Below are positions 7,987 through 16,648 of a stretch of DNA of 64,000 nt, piece after piece (position 1 is the stretch's first letter; every line of letters starts with the position of its first letter). A program made the translations under genes and the position numbers. This DNA is from Nocardia alba NBRC 108234 (GTDB lineage: Bacteria; Actinomycetota; Actinomycetes; Mycobacteriales; Mycobacteriaceae), in NCBI RefSeq assembly GCF_001612665.1, contig NZ_BDAX01000033.1, forward strand, positions 32,702 through 96,701. Direction: 5' to 3'. A model generated the notes under the pieces. The model searched no databases, had not been told where the DNA came from, and worked only from the letters and a program-made list of their open reading frames with translations.

Positions 7987-9162
7987 TCAAGCGACATTCG
8001 ATTCGAGCGGCAATGCGATCGGCAGCGGCACGAACGCGTCGATCTTGAACCGGCCCGCCGCCTTCATTCCCCAGGTAAGCTGCCCGCCGATCGTAGCGAG
8101 TCGACCCTCGAGGTTGACCAGCCCCGACCCGTCACCGGGCCAGTCGCCTCGGTCCGTGGCGAGACCGTCGTTGCTCAGTGACAGCTCGACACCGTCGTCA
8201 TCGGCACCGATTCGAAGCAGGCAGTGCCGTGCTGTGCTGTGCCGCAACATATTGGTGACCGCCTCACGCAGTACGATGGCCAAGACGGAGGAGACGTGAT
8301 CGGGGAGGGTGGCGATATCGATATCGATATCGATATCGGCTTCGATATCTGCCGCGACGAGGGTTGACGCCAGTCCTGCAGCCTCCACCTCTAACGACAA
8401 CCCGTGGCGCCCACGCGCGACAGCGCGCACATCGATCACCGTCTGCTGGGTGATATCGATTATTTCGCCGAGTTCAGCGTGGGCGCCCGGCGGATCGCCG
8501 TGAACCAGCCGCTGGCTCAACTCCGCCTTCAACATGATCGCCGTCAGACGGTAGCCGAACAGATCGTGCAGGTCCTGGGAGAACCGTGTGCGCTCCGCGG
8601 CTACTGCGGCCGCAGTTGCGACGGCGCGACCATTCGCGACCACGACGACGAGCCCCGCCAAGCGGGTCAGACCGAACACCACGCCGCCGATCGCCGCGGT
8701 CGAAACGGTGGTGTGGGCAATATCGTAGGCCGTCGTGGTCGAATCGCATTGCAGTAGCGCCACGCTCGTGACGACCACGGCGAAACCCGCCGCGCCGATG
8801 GACAGCGGGAGCGCGAGCATCAGCGAGCCCGCCAGGAAACCCGGCATCCCGGCATACACCGTGTGAAACCGCAGGATCGGCAGGTAGGTCAGCATTGCCT
8901 CGGCCGCCAGCGCCCACACCGCGACCGGCAACCGGGGCGGCGTCTCCAGGCGCCCGAACAGGCCGATCTGGAGCGCCATCACACCGGCGGTGAACAGGAC
9001 ACAGAACCCGCGGTCGACGGGACTGCGGATCTGTGCGCCGATTTCGAGCAGTTCGAGGATGCAGAATCCCGTCAGCACCGCGATGACCACGGTGCGCGCG
9101 ACAACTGGTGCATCGCCGTCACGCCTGCCCGGGCCACACGAAAACTCGCGCTTCATTGCCAT
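7987..9162 (-). CDS. Membrane sensor histidine kinase (HisKA_3)
   Basis: 391 residues. Hydrophobic segments around residues 22-45, 52-70, 83-97, 106-140 and 152-180 give about five or six membrane spans with no large external sensor domain. SQDLHDLFGYRLTAI contains phosphoacceptor H199 of the HisKA_3 class. An ATPase domain follows (EAVTNMLRHS as the N box, GSGLVNLEGRLATIGG as the G box). An acidic linker, IEADIDIDIDI, is encoded by a short tandem repeat. Its start lies 51 bp from an inserted IS630 copy, so its native promoter may be disrupted. It is convergent with its presumed partner response regulator. Confidence 0.9.
   Translation of the reverse strand: MAMKREFSCGPGRRDGDAPVVARTVVIAVLTGFCILELLEIGAQIRSPVDRGFCVLFTAGVMALQIGLFGRLETPPRLPVAVWALAAEAMLTYLPILRFHTVYAGMPGFLAGSLMLALPLSIGAAGFAVVVTSVALLQCDSTTTAYDIAHTTVSTAAIGGVVFGLTRLAGLVVVVANGRAVATAAAVAAERTRFSQDLHDLFGYRLTAIMLKAELSQRLVHGDPPGAHAELGEIIDITQQTVIDVRAVARGRHGLSLEVEAAGLASTLVAADIEADIDIDIDIATLPDHVSSVLAIVLREAVTNMLRHSTARHCLLRIGADDDGVELSLSNDGLATDRGDWPGDGSGLVNLEGRLATIGGQLTWGMKAAGRFKIDAFVPLPIALPLESNVA
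8314..8349. repeat. GATATC hexanucleotide repeat inside the kinase gene
   Basis: Four tandem GATATC units (8314-8337), then six other bases and a fifth unit (8344-8349). On the coding strand it specifies alternating Ile-Asp in the linker before the ATPase domain. Changes in unit number would stay in frame and only alter linker length. Confidence 0.9.
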
Positions 9163-9212
9163 CAGTCCCCACCCCTTGAGTCGAACGTCGACTACTTCTC
9201 AAACACGGTCTA

Positions 9213-9233
9213 GTATCCCGTGATTCTGTTTTG
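9213..9233 (+). repeat. IS630 left terminal inverted repeat
   Basis: Matches the reverse complement of 10341-10361 except for two substitutions. The boundary TA is at 9214-9215. Confidence 0.85.
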
Positions 9234-10360
9234 TTGGCATGGGTAGTCTGTGTCTGTGGAGTTGACTGCGGCGCAACTTGAGGAGTTGCGGGACCTGGCG
9301 TACTGCCCGGATGTGCCGGCCACCGTGGGTGGTCGGGCGCGAATCGTGTTGTGGCGTGCGGAGAGCCGGTCGAAGATCGAGATCGCGGCGATGGCGGGGG
9401 TGTCGCGTCCGACGGTGGACGTGTGGCTGGCACGGTATACGTCCGAAGGCATCGCGGGGCTGATGGACCGCAAGCGCGGCGCTGGTCGTGAGCAGGTGCC
9501 GGGCCGGATTCGGGCGCGGATCCTGGCCGCGACCCAGTCCGCGCCGCCGGAAGGGTTGTCGCACTGGTCGTCCCGGGAGATGTCGAAGTTCATCGCCCGA
9601 ACCGAGAAGGTCGCCGTGTCGCACCATTATGTGGCCAAGCTGTGGCGCGAGTCCGGGTTGACGCCACACCGCCAGGGCGCGTTCAAGCTGTCTCGCGACC
9701 CGGAGTTCGCCGCAAAGGTCATCGATATCGTCGGGCTCTACCTGGATCCACCCGGTGGCGCGGCAGTGCTCAGCGTCGACGAGAAGGCACAGATCCAGGC
9801 TCTGAACCGCATGCAGCCGTTGCTGCCGATCGACTTCGGGATGACCGAGAAACGCACTCACGACTACGTCCGACACGGCACCACGAGCCTGTTCGCCGCG
9901 CTCACCGTCGGCAGCGGCGAGGTACTCGGCGACTGCCGGCCAACCCGCGACGGCGCGGAGTTCCTGGCATTTCTGAAGAAGGCGGTGAAACCGTATGCGG
10001 GCAAGGAGATTCATGTCGTACTGGACAACCTGTCCACTCGCACCACCCTCGACGTGCGGACATGGTTGGACGAAAACCCTTATGTGACATTACATTTCAC
10101 CCCCACTTGCTCGTCGTGGATGAGCATGGTCGAAACCTGGTTCGGCCTGATCACCCTCAATAGATCAGCCGCGGCGCCTTAACCTCTGCGAAAATGCTGA
10201 TCACACAGATCTGCGACTACATCACCCACTGGAACGCCACCGTCAGCCCGTTCGAAGGACCGCCACAGCCAGCGAGATCCTGGACACGGTCGCTCTCCCG
10301 GACCGATATCCGAAACTCGTCTACAACAGCGCCAAGTAAATAAAACAGAATCACGAGATA
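9214..10360 (+). mobile_element. IS630-family insertion sequence (degenerate)
   Basis: A 1.15-kb element with imperfect terminal inverted repeats. The left end reads TATCCCGTGATTCTGTTTTG and the right end, reversed, TATCTCGTGATTCTGTTTTA. A TA dinucleotide sits at each border (9214-9215 and 10359-10360), as expected for IS630/Tc1-mariner elements, which insert at and duplicate TA. It carries one transposase gene that is frameshifted near its end. It lies between the histidine kinase start and the FAD monooxygenase gene, pointing away from the kinase. Confidence 0.9.
9250..10339 (+). pseudogene. IS630-family transposase, frameshifted
   Basis: The intact frame from GTG 9250 to about 10160 encodes an N-terminal helix-turn-helix (IEIAAMAGVSRPTVDVWLAR) and the DDE core: SVDEKAQIQALNR with the first Asp, VVLDNLSTRTTLD with the second, and SMVETWFGLIT with the Glu. 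The frame then breaks near 10,165. The usual C-terminus resumes in another frame as KMLITQICDYITHWNATV, and a second shift near 10,250 restores ASEILDTVALPDRYPKLVYN up to TAA at 10337-10339. A programmed frameshift would explain at most one change, so the copy is probably inactive. The frame opened from 9250 stops at 10180-10182. Confidence 0.85.
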
Positions 10361-10361
10361 C
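10341..10361 (-). repeat. IS630 right terminal inverted repeat
   Basis: Inverted partner of 9213-9233. It starts just after the ancestral transposase stop codon at 10337-10339. Confidence 0.85.
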
Positions 10362-10490
10362 CAGCCAACAACTTCTATTCCGGTACACGTCGAATCAGTG
10401 AGATCCACGCTCGCGTACCGGATCTTCTCGTATGCCGGTTGGATTGTCGATTCGGATCTCGGGCGGCCGCGAGGGCGAAAGCCGGAAATC

Positions 10491-11675
10491 CTACTGGGAC
10501 AGCACCGAGACAGGGCTTTCCCAATCGATGTGGTGCCGGTGGGTCCACATGGGCTCCGGGTCCCTGCCGAACTTCTTGCTGATGAGCAGATCTCGGATCC
10601 GGCTGCCGAACGGGCCTGCGGTATTACCTTTGATGTTGCGACGACCTTGCGCGACGATGGCTTCGGCCCGCGGTCTCCGCAGTGATTCGTAGGTGTGCAG
10701 AGCCGATGCGATCGAGGTCTCGTCGCGAACGCATTTCGCCAAGGTTATGGCGTCTTCCATGGCCAGCGACGCCCCCGACCCCGACGTCGGGGAGGCGGCG
10801 TGGGCCGCATCCCCGACGAGCACGATATTTCCGCGGTGCCAGCGGGCGACCTTGGGAAGATCGCAATTGGTGAAGGGGGCCGGTAGGTCAGGCGTGGCGG
10901 CGATGATGTCCTTGACAGGGGACGCGTCGCCCTCGACCAGTCCGAGCATCTCCGCGCGCCATTGTTCGCCGCCGTAGAGGTTCTCGGAGAACGGCCTTTC
11001 CGATCGGGGCGGATTGGCGTACCAGTACAGGCCACCGGTGGGCGCCTGGGTGTACATGAAGAAACATTTGCGGTTGAAGAACATCCGGATGACGCCCGGC
11101 GCATCGGTAAGCGGATAGTCCGGGATATATCCCCACGCGTTGAGAACTCCCAGATAGCGAGGTGCGTCGACCAGTGGGTCGATGATCTGACGGACGCTCG
11201 AGTAGAGGCCGTCGGCTCCGACGAGCAGGTCGGCGCGTAGTGCGGTCCCGTCGATGAACGATGCGGTGACGCCCGAGTCGTCGGTCTCGGCACCCGCTAG
11301 CGCTTTGCCGTAGTGGACGGGTATTCCCCGTGATTCGGCCTCCTCGCGCAGCGCGGTGTACAGGTCGGCACGGTTCAGGGTGGTGTTTCCCTTCCCGGTG
11401 CCGCGGTCGAACGGGATGTCCCGAGTGAGGCGACGGCCGTCGTGGCGATAGAACGCCATCGCCGGAGTGTGGAAGCCTACGGCGCGGACCAGGTCACCGA
11501 GCCCCAGGCAGTCGATGGCATCAATACCGTTGGGGGCGATGTTCATGAAAGATCCGACGCCGTCGGCCGATCGGTGGTGGCGCTCGACGATCTGAACGTC
11601 GTATCCGGCTTTGGCGAGGGCGATCGCGGCCACAGGGCCTGCGATTCCGCCGCCGACGATGAGGGCGGTAGGCAT
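10491..11675 (-). CDS. FAD-dependent aromatic monooxygenase
   Basis: 394 residues. GGGIAGPVAAIALAKAGYDV is the FAD-binding Rossmann motif, LLVGADGLYSSVR the DG motif, and VLVGDAAHAASPTSGSG the GD motif contacting FAD ribose. These define single-component class A flavoprotein monooxygenases, which use NAD(P)H and oxygen to hydroxylate aromatic or polyketide substrates. It lies 29 bp downstream of the acyl-CoA-dehydrogenase-fold flavoprotein gene and is co-transcribed with it, so the two probably catalyse oxidative tailoring. A catabolic salicylate-hydroxylase-like role is an alternative. Confidence 0.88.
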   Translation of the reverse strand: MPTALIVGGGIAGPVAAIALAKAGYDVQIVERHHRSADGVGSFMNIAPNGIDAIDCLGLGDLVRAVGFHTPAMAFYRHDGRRLTRDIPFDRGTGKGNTTLNRADLYTALREEAESRGIPVHYGKALAGAETDDSGVTASFIDGTALRADLLVGADGLYSSVRQIIDPLVDAPRYLGVLNAWGYIPDYPLTDAPGVIRMFFNRKCFFMYTQAPTGGLYWYANPPRSERPFSENLYGGEQWRAEMLGLVEGDASPVKDIIAATPDLPAPFTNCDLPKVARWHRGNIVLVGDAAHAASPTSGSGASLAMEDAITLAKCVRDETSIASALHTYESLRRPRAEAIVAQGRRNIKGNTAGPFGSRIRDLLISKKFGRDPEPMWTHRHHIDWESPVSVLSQ

Positions 11676-11704
11676 GATTCGATTCCGTTCCGGGAGTGCG
11701 AATG

Positions 11705-12820
11705 CTAAGTGATGCTGCCGACGTAGGCAGTTGTGGCTTTGGTGAAATTCAGAGCGGCGTGGGAGACGGCCACGGTCACATCGCGCCAGAGACGTTGAGT
11801 GTCGGTGTGTTCAGCCAGGTCCGCGGTGCCGATGATGGGTAGCAGCGTCGCCATGGCCTCGCGTAGCAGCGTGGCCGCGTACGCGGCTCGCTGGGCGTTC
11901 ACGGCTGCGCGATCGCGGCCTGATCCGGCGTCGAGGTCGGAGGTGATGGCGTTCATCACCTGGCGCGTCGCGTCGATCGCGGCTGCCGCGTGTCCCAACG
12001 CCAGGCTGACCGATTCGGGGACGGGCTTGTCGGCGGCGCGGGCCTGCCCAACCGTCCGTCGGGTGAGTAGGCGAGCCAATTCGTCCGCCGCGCCGTACGC
12101 GGGGGCTAGAAAGGTCAGTCCTCCTAGGGCCATCAGCGGAGTGCTGTGCGCGGGCCCGGCCGGGGAACTCGGCGAGGCCGCGCCCGTGAGGATCGGCAGG
12201 TGCGCGGTGGCGCGGTGGGCAGGTACTTCCAGGGTGTCGATGTTGACGGTGTGGCTCGCGGTGGCACGCATTCCGAGCGCGTTCCAGGTGGATCGAACTG
12301 TGATCTGCCTGCGCGGAACGGCGAACAGGTACGGCACGGTGGTGGACTGCTGGGTCATCGCGACCAGTAGAACCCACTGCGCCGATTCGACGCCGCTGAC
12401 ATGTTTCCAGGTGCCGGAGAGTCGGTAATCGCCGGTGTCGGTCAGTTCGGCGTGCCCAGCGGGGACGAGTCCAGAAGCGATGAGCGCGGTATTCGCATCA
12501 CCCCAGATCTCGTCCTGGCCCTGTTGGGGCAGGAAGCCTGCGAATCGTGCGTTGTACGCGGCTACCGCGGCCAGCCAGGCGGTGGCCGGGCAGGCGTGAG
12601 CCAGATCGGAGATGGTCCGGGTGATACTCGTGAAGTCACCCGGACCGCCGCCGTAACGGGGGCCGATGAAGTGGGCAGGAATGGCGCTGCTGTGGAGAGC
12701 CTCGACGACAGTCGAATGCAGATATCCGCTGCGGTCTGCCTCGGCGGCGTGCCGGGCGGCTCGATCGAGAAGTGTCGTGTTGGTTTGAGTGTGGTCTTCC
12801 GTGGAAAGGTTCGCCGTCAT
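11705..12820 (-). CDS. Acyl-CoA-dehydrogenase-fold flavin-dependent monooxygenase
   Basis: 371 residues from ATG 12820, which has AGGAGG 9 bases upstream. The sequence follows group D flavin monooxygenases (HpaB/DszC/ActVA-ORF5 type): SAIPAHFIGPRYGGGPGDF near the N-terminus, ACPATAWL, YRLSGTWKHVSGVESAQWVL in the central beta domain, and a helical C-terminus. Such enzymes hydroxylate with reduced flavin supplied by a separate reductase; no reductase gene is visible here. True acyl-CoA dehydrogenase activity is less likely because the usual catalytic Glu context is absent. It precedes the FAD monooxygenase in one operon. Confidence 0.75.
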   Translation of the reverse strand: MTANLSTEDHTQTNTTLLDRAARHAAEADRSGYLHSTVVEALHSSAIPAHFIGPRYGGGPGDFTSITRTISDLAHACPATAWLAAVAAYNARFAGFLPQQGQDEIWGDANTALIASGLVPAGHAELTDTGDYRLSGTWKHVSGVESAQWVLLVAMTQQSTTVPYLFAVPRRQITVRSTWNALGMRATASHTVNIDTLEVPAHRATAHLPILTGAASPSSPAGPAHSTPLMALGGLTFLAPAYGAADELARLLTRRTVGQARAADKPVPESVSLALGHAAAAIDATRQVMNAITSDLDAGSGRDRAAVNAQRAAYAATLLREAMATLLPIIGTADLAEHTDTQRLWRDVTVAVSHAALNFTKATTAYVGSIT

Positions 12821-12938
12821 GACCTGCGCCTCCTGTGGACCGACTGTCGAGAAGACCAGGATCGCCGGAGCCGGTGGATCAACGCTCAACTTTCGCTACA
12901 CATGTACCGGCGGACTACCGCGACTGGATACACAGCAA

Positions 12939-12976
12939 GGTGGGTGAGACCGGGCCGGAGCCCGATCTCACCCACC
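12939..12976. terminator. Hairpin terminator below the MFS exporter gene
   Basis: Arms GGTGGGTGAGACCGGGC and GCCCGATCTCACCCACC pair over 17 positions with one mismatch and a CGGA loop. It lies 26 bp past the exporter stop and 118 bp before the next leftward gene, so the exporter and the monooxygenase operon are separate transcripts. There is no U-tract, as is common in actinomycetes. Confidence 0.75.
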
Positions 12977-13002
12977 GCGGAACGACCGCCTATCGGCAGG
13001 GC

Positions 13003-14535
13003 TCATCCCCAGCTGTTGGCCGCCTTACGTGGCATCAGGAAGACGATCAAGCCCGCCACCAGCAGACATGCCGCACTGGCGGGCATCGTCCACCTGGTGT
13101 CATCGATGAAACTCTGCGGGCCGCCCGCCGAGGCGAGGTCACCGACGAACGCGAACCACACGGTACCCATGACGGCGACGCCGACGGCGCTGCCGAGCTG
13201 CTGCACGGCGGTGATCACACCACCGGCGGAGCCCGCCTCCGCCGGATCAACCCCGGCGACGACGATCGTATAGAACGGCGCCATGGCGAGCGCCATACCC
13301 GCACCGAACAACGCGAGGCCCGGAGCGAGGACGAAACCCGAGAAGTCCGGTTCGACCGTGGCGAGTAGGACGCCGAGGACTGTCACGCCCGACAGCATGA
13401 CGAGGATGCCGACGTGGATCAGCTTGCGACCGAACTTGGTAGCCAGACCCGCACGGGCGGCCAGAAATCCTATCAGCGATCCGATGGCCTGCGGCACCAT
13501 CGTGACGCCGGTGTGCCACGCAGTGTATCCGAGTCCGATCTGGAGGAACGCACTGATGATCAGTGAGAATCCGGTGACCGACGTATACAGCAGCAGTCCG
13601 ACCACCATGCCACCGGAGAACGAGCGCTTCGCAAACAGCGATGGCACGATCAGCGGTTCGCCGCCGCGAGCCTGTACCCGCCGTTCCCACCAGGCGAACA
13701 CCACGAAGCCGAGGCAACCTGCGGCCATCGCGATGAATGTCCAGGCGGGCCAGCCTTCTTCGCGCCCTTGTACGATGGGGAACACCAGCAGCAGCGCCGA
13801 GACGGCAACGAGCATGGTGCCGACGAGGTCGAGTCGGCCGGCGGTACTGAGCTGTTTGCGTGGGAGGAAGGCCACGGCCCCGGCGATCGCGAGTACGCCA
13901 AGAGGCACGTTGATGAGGAAGATCATCCGCCAGCCGGTGCCCCACAGATCGGCCGAGATCAGGAATCCGGCGAGGATTGGCCCCGAGATAGTAGCGATTC
14001 CCAACGTCGGGCCCATGACACCGAAGGCCGCGGGCATCTCCTTGGGCGGGAACGCCTCCTTGATCATGCCCATGCCCTGCGGCAGCATCGCCGCCCCGAA
14101 CAGGCCCTGGAGCACACGGAATACCACCAGCGCGGTCGGATCCTGCGCGACGCCGCACAAGACGGACGCCAAGGTGAAACCCGCGACGCCGACGATGAAT
14201 ACCCGCCGTCTGCCGAAGATATCGCCGATGCGGCCGCCAATGATCAGCCCGCTTGCCAGAGCGAGGGTGTAGCCCGCCCCGAGCCACTGAACGAGGTCGG
14301 TGCCCGCGTTCAGGTCTTTCTGGATAGGCGGGCCGGCGACGTTGGTGACCAGTGCGTCGATGACATCGATCACGGTCGCAAGCACAACAGTAGCCAGGGC
14401 CCACCACCGCCATTTGTAGAGCGGTCCCTGCGGCGCCCCCCAGCCGCCTGCCGTCGGCGCCCATTCGCGGGCGCCGAGTACCGCGGGTTCGGTGGGTTCG
14501 GTGGATTCGGTGGCGTTACCGGTCCATGTCGTCAT
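13003..14535 (-). CDS. MFS drug exporter, DHA2 (14-TM) family
   Basis: 510 residues from ATG 14535 with AAGGAGGC 5 bases upstream. About 14 hydrophobic segments are visible. Motif A is GGRIGDIFGRRR after TM2, and motif C occurs in TM5 as GPTLGIATISGPILAGFLI. The N-terminus is cytosolic, with a Thr-Glu-Pro repeat encoded by short direct repeats. The family uses the proton gradient to export drugs and cluster products; EmrB and QacA are relatives. A perfect 16-bp-arm palindrome lies 95 bp upstream (14630-14662) and is the likely operator. It is a candidate self-resistance exporter. Confidence 0.92.
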   Translation of the reverse strand: MTTWTGNATESTEPTEPAVLGAREWAPTAGGWGAPQGPLYKWRWWALATVVLATVIDVIDALVTNVAGPPIQKDLNAGTDLVQWLGAGYTLALASGLIIGGRIGDIFGRRRVFIVGVAGFTLASVLCGVAQDPTALVVFRVLQGLFGAAMLPQGMGMIKEAFPPKEMPAAFGVMGPTLGIATISGPILAGFLISADLWGTGWRMIFLINVPLGVLAIAGAVAFLPRKQLSTAGRLDLVGTMLVAVSALLLVFPIVQGREEGWPAWTFIAMAAGCLGFVVFAWWERRVQARGGEPLIVPSLFAKRSFSGGMVVGLLLYTSVTGFSLIISAFLQIGLGYTAWHTGVTMVPQAIGSLIGFLAARAGLATKFGRKLIHVGILVMLSGVTVLGVLLATVEPDFSGFVLAPGLALFGAGMALAMAPFYTIVVAGVDPAEAGSAGGVITAVQQLGSAVGVAVMGTVWFAFVGDLASAGGPQSFIDDTRWTMPASAACLLVAGLIVFLMPRKAANSWG

Positions 14536-14629
14536 CGTTGCCTCCTTATCTGGTCGGATTCAGCGCTCGTAGTCGGCGCAGGACCCGACGAGACGGTGTG
14601 TCGTGGTCGGTCCGTGGGCCGCCACCAAC

Positions 14630-14662
14630 CCTGTGATAGACATGAATCATGTCTATCACAGG
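14630..14662. promoter_or_regulatory. 33-bp perfect palindrome, candidate repressor operator
   Basis: Arms CCTGTGATAGACATGA and TCATGTCTATCACAGG are exact reverse complements around one A. The near-zero loop and absence of a T-run argue against a terminator. It lies 95 bp upstream of the exporter ATG and 34 bp after the end of rmlA. TetR- and MarR-type repressors bind such sites before exporter genes. Confidence 0.8.
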
Positions 14663-14696
14663 TTGGGTAGAACCGATAGCGGCAAACGTTGTCGAC

Positions 14697-15590
14697 TCAG
14701 CGCCCGTCCGATCCCGACAGATGCCGACCTTGTTCCAACAGGGTCAACAAGTAGCCGCCATAGCCTGACTTCACCAATTGTTCACCGCGCTTGCGCAATT
14801 GATCATCGGTGATGAAACCTTGCCGCCACGCGACCTCCTCTGGCACCCCGATCTTGAGCCCCTGGCGTTGTTCGATGGTCCGGACGAAATTGCCCGCCTC
14901 CAACAAGGAATCGAAGGTGCCGGTATCGAGCCATGCAGTCCCGCGTGGCAGTACCTGCACGCGGAGTCGGCCGGCCGAGAGATAGGCCCGATTGACATCG
15001 GTGATCTCGTATTCGCCACGGTCCGACGGTTTCAGCTCACGAGCGATGGAGACCACGTCGTTGTCGTAGAAATAGAGCCCAGGCACCGCGAAGCTCGATC
15101 GAGGCGACATCGGTTTCTCCTCCAGCGAGAGCACTCTGCCCTCGGCATCGAACTCGATCACGCCGTAGGCCGAGGGATTCGACACCCGGTACGCGAAAAC
15201 AGCGCCACCGCTGATCGTGCCGAACCGGCCGAGCTGACTGCCGAGTCCCGGACCGTAGAAAATGTTGTCGCCCAAGGCCAATGCCGCGGAGTGAGCGCCT
15301 ATGTGCGCCGCACCGACCACGAAGGCCTGCGCCAGACCATTCGGCTCGTGCTGCATCCGGTAGGTGACCGAGATGCCGAATTGCGAACCATCACCCAGCA
15401 ACCGAGCGAAGGCATCGGCGTCGTCGGGTCGGGTGATCACCAGGATGTCGCGAATACCGGCGAGCATCAGAGTTGTCAGCGGATAATAGATCATCGGTTT
15501 GTCGTACACCGGAACCAGTTGCTTGCTCACGCCGACGGTGATCGGATGCAACCTCGATCCGGTGCCACCGGCCAAAATTATTCCGCGCAT
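14697..15590 (-). CDS. rmlA: Glucose-1-phosphate thymidylyltransferase
   Basis: 297 residues, the usual length. MRGIILAGGTGSRLHPIT is the nucleotide-binding signature, KQLVPVYDKPMIYYPL the next conserved block, and FYGPGLG plus VLSLEEKP the sugar-binding segments. The enzyme makes dTDP-glucose from dTTP and glucose-1-phosphate, the entry step to all dTDP-deoxysugars. It is the last gene of the leftward operon acyltransferase-MDR-epimerase-ketoreductase-rmlA. A cluster-borne copy suggests dedicated sugar supply. RmlB-type 4,6-dehydratase is absent here and must lie elsewhere. Confidence 0.95.
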   Translation of the reverse strand: MRGIILAGGTGSRLHPITVGVSKQLVPVYDKPMIYYPLTTLMLAGIRDILVITRPDDADAFARLLGDGSQFGISVTYRMQHEPNGLAQAFVVGAAHIGAHSAALALGDNIFYGPGLGSQLGRFGTISGGAVFAYRVSNPSAYGVIEFDAEGRVLSLEEKPMSPRSSFAVPGLYFYDNDVVSIARELKPSDRGEYEITDVNRAYLSAGRLRVQVLPRGTAWLDTGTFDSLLEAGNFVRTIEQRQGLKIGVPEEVAWRQGFITDDQLRKRGEQLVKSGYGGYLLTLLEQGRHLSGSDGR

Positions 15591-15652
15591 GGAAATGACT
15601 GTCTAGCAGTATAATCGAGCATTACTGGAACCTATTTGGCTGGCTCGGGTCT

Positions 15653-16648
15653 TCAGACCACGAAACGATGGGCGATCCGATCGACCTGATCGAGCAGCTC
15701 CGCGAGCCGGATCGATGCCGCGGTATCCGGGCCGAGGTCCACGCGGCGGCGCACAGCCGCACAGAACCGGCGGACGGTGTTGTGGAACTGCCGATCCGGC
15801 GCAAGCGAGAGCGTGGACGGGCCGTCGCCGCCAACGAGATCGAGGACGGGAACGTGGTTGTCCGGAGGCGTGAACGCTCGAGACAGTGTCAGGTGTCCGG
15901 TGGTGCCGAACAGACTGTACTCACAGCGGTAGGACTGCTCCATTCCGAAACTCAGCTGACCGCCGACGCCCGCGGGATCCGAGACCAGCACTGAGCCCGA
16001 AATCACCGCGCCAGTCGCACGTGAGACACGCAGCACCGCACTGTGCACCTCGACCTCCGAGCCGAGGTGCAGCAGCGCCGCGCGCAGCGGATAGACACCG
16101 ATATCAACGAGTGCACCACCACCTAGATCCGGCCGATGCCGGATATCGCCCTGCGGAGGGGGTGGGATGGTGAACGCGGAGGCGAACGACACCAGCGAGC
16201 CGATAGTCCCCGATCTGAGGAGTTCACCGATCCGCGCGTGCTGCGAGTGATGAAGAAAAGTAAACGATTCCAGCACGACGACACCCCTGTCGGCCGCCAG
16301 CCCGAATATCCGTGAAGTCTCGGCGGCATTCGTCGTCATCGGCTTCTCGACCAGCACGTGCTTACCCGACTCCACCGCCGCCTCGATCCAGCGGGCATGC
16401 AGCATCGCAGGTAACGGGATGTAGACAGCGTCTACATCGTGACGGGCCAGCAGAGTGTCGTAGCCCTGCACCGCGATCCCGCCTACACGCTCGGTCAGCG
16501 CGCGCGCCCGGTCGCCGTCGCGGCTGGCCACGACGGCGAGTTCGGCATCTGGTTCGGCAAGCAGGGCCGGAATCATCTTGCGGATGGCGACATCGGAGCA
16601 CCCGAGCACGCCGAACCGAACTGGAGAGCCCACGACATCGAATGTCAC
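15653..16648 (-). CDS. NDP-hexose 3-ketoreductase (Gfo/Idh/MocA family)
   Basis: 331 residues from GTG 16648, whose GTGA overlaps the stop of the upstream epimerase gene. The N-terminal Rossmann domain has RFGVLGCSDVAIRKMIPAL, then HVLVEKPMTTN with the conserved EKP lysine. DLGGGALVDIGVYPLRAALL carries the usual D-x-G-x-YP motif of the second domain. This matches the KijD10/TylCII/OleW group, which reduces the 3-keto product of the 2,3-dehydratase using NADPH. With the dehydratase at 3.2-4.7 kb it completes C-2 deoxygenation. Confidence 0.88.
   Translation of the reverse strand: MTFDVVGSPVRFGVLGCSDVAIRKMIPALLAEPDAELAVVASRDGDRARALTERVGGIAVQGYDTLLARHDVDAVYIPLPAMLHARWIEAAVESGKHVLVEKPMTTNAAETSRIFGLAADRGVVVLESFTFLHHSQHARIGELLRSGTIGSLVSFASAFTIPPPPQGDIRHRPDLGGGALVDIGVYPLRAALLHLGSEVEVHSAVLRVSRATGAVISGSVLVSDPAGVGGQLSFGMEQSYRCEYSLFGTTGHLTLSRAFTPPDNHVPVLDLVGGDGPSTLSLAPDRQFHNTVRRFCAAVRRRVDLGPDTAASIRLAELLDQVDRIAHRFVV

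Noticed and set aside
10165..10339. Programmed frameshift producing a full-length IS630 transposase
   Set aside because: At least two separate frame changes (about 10,165 and 10,250) are needed and no slippery heptamer is evident at either, so decay is the simpler reading.
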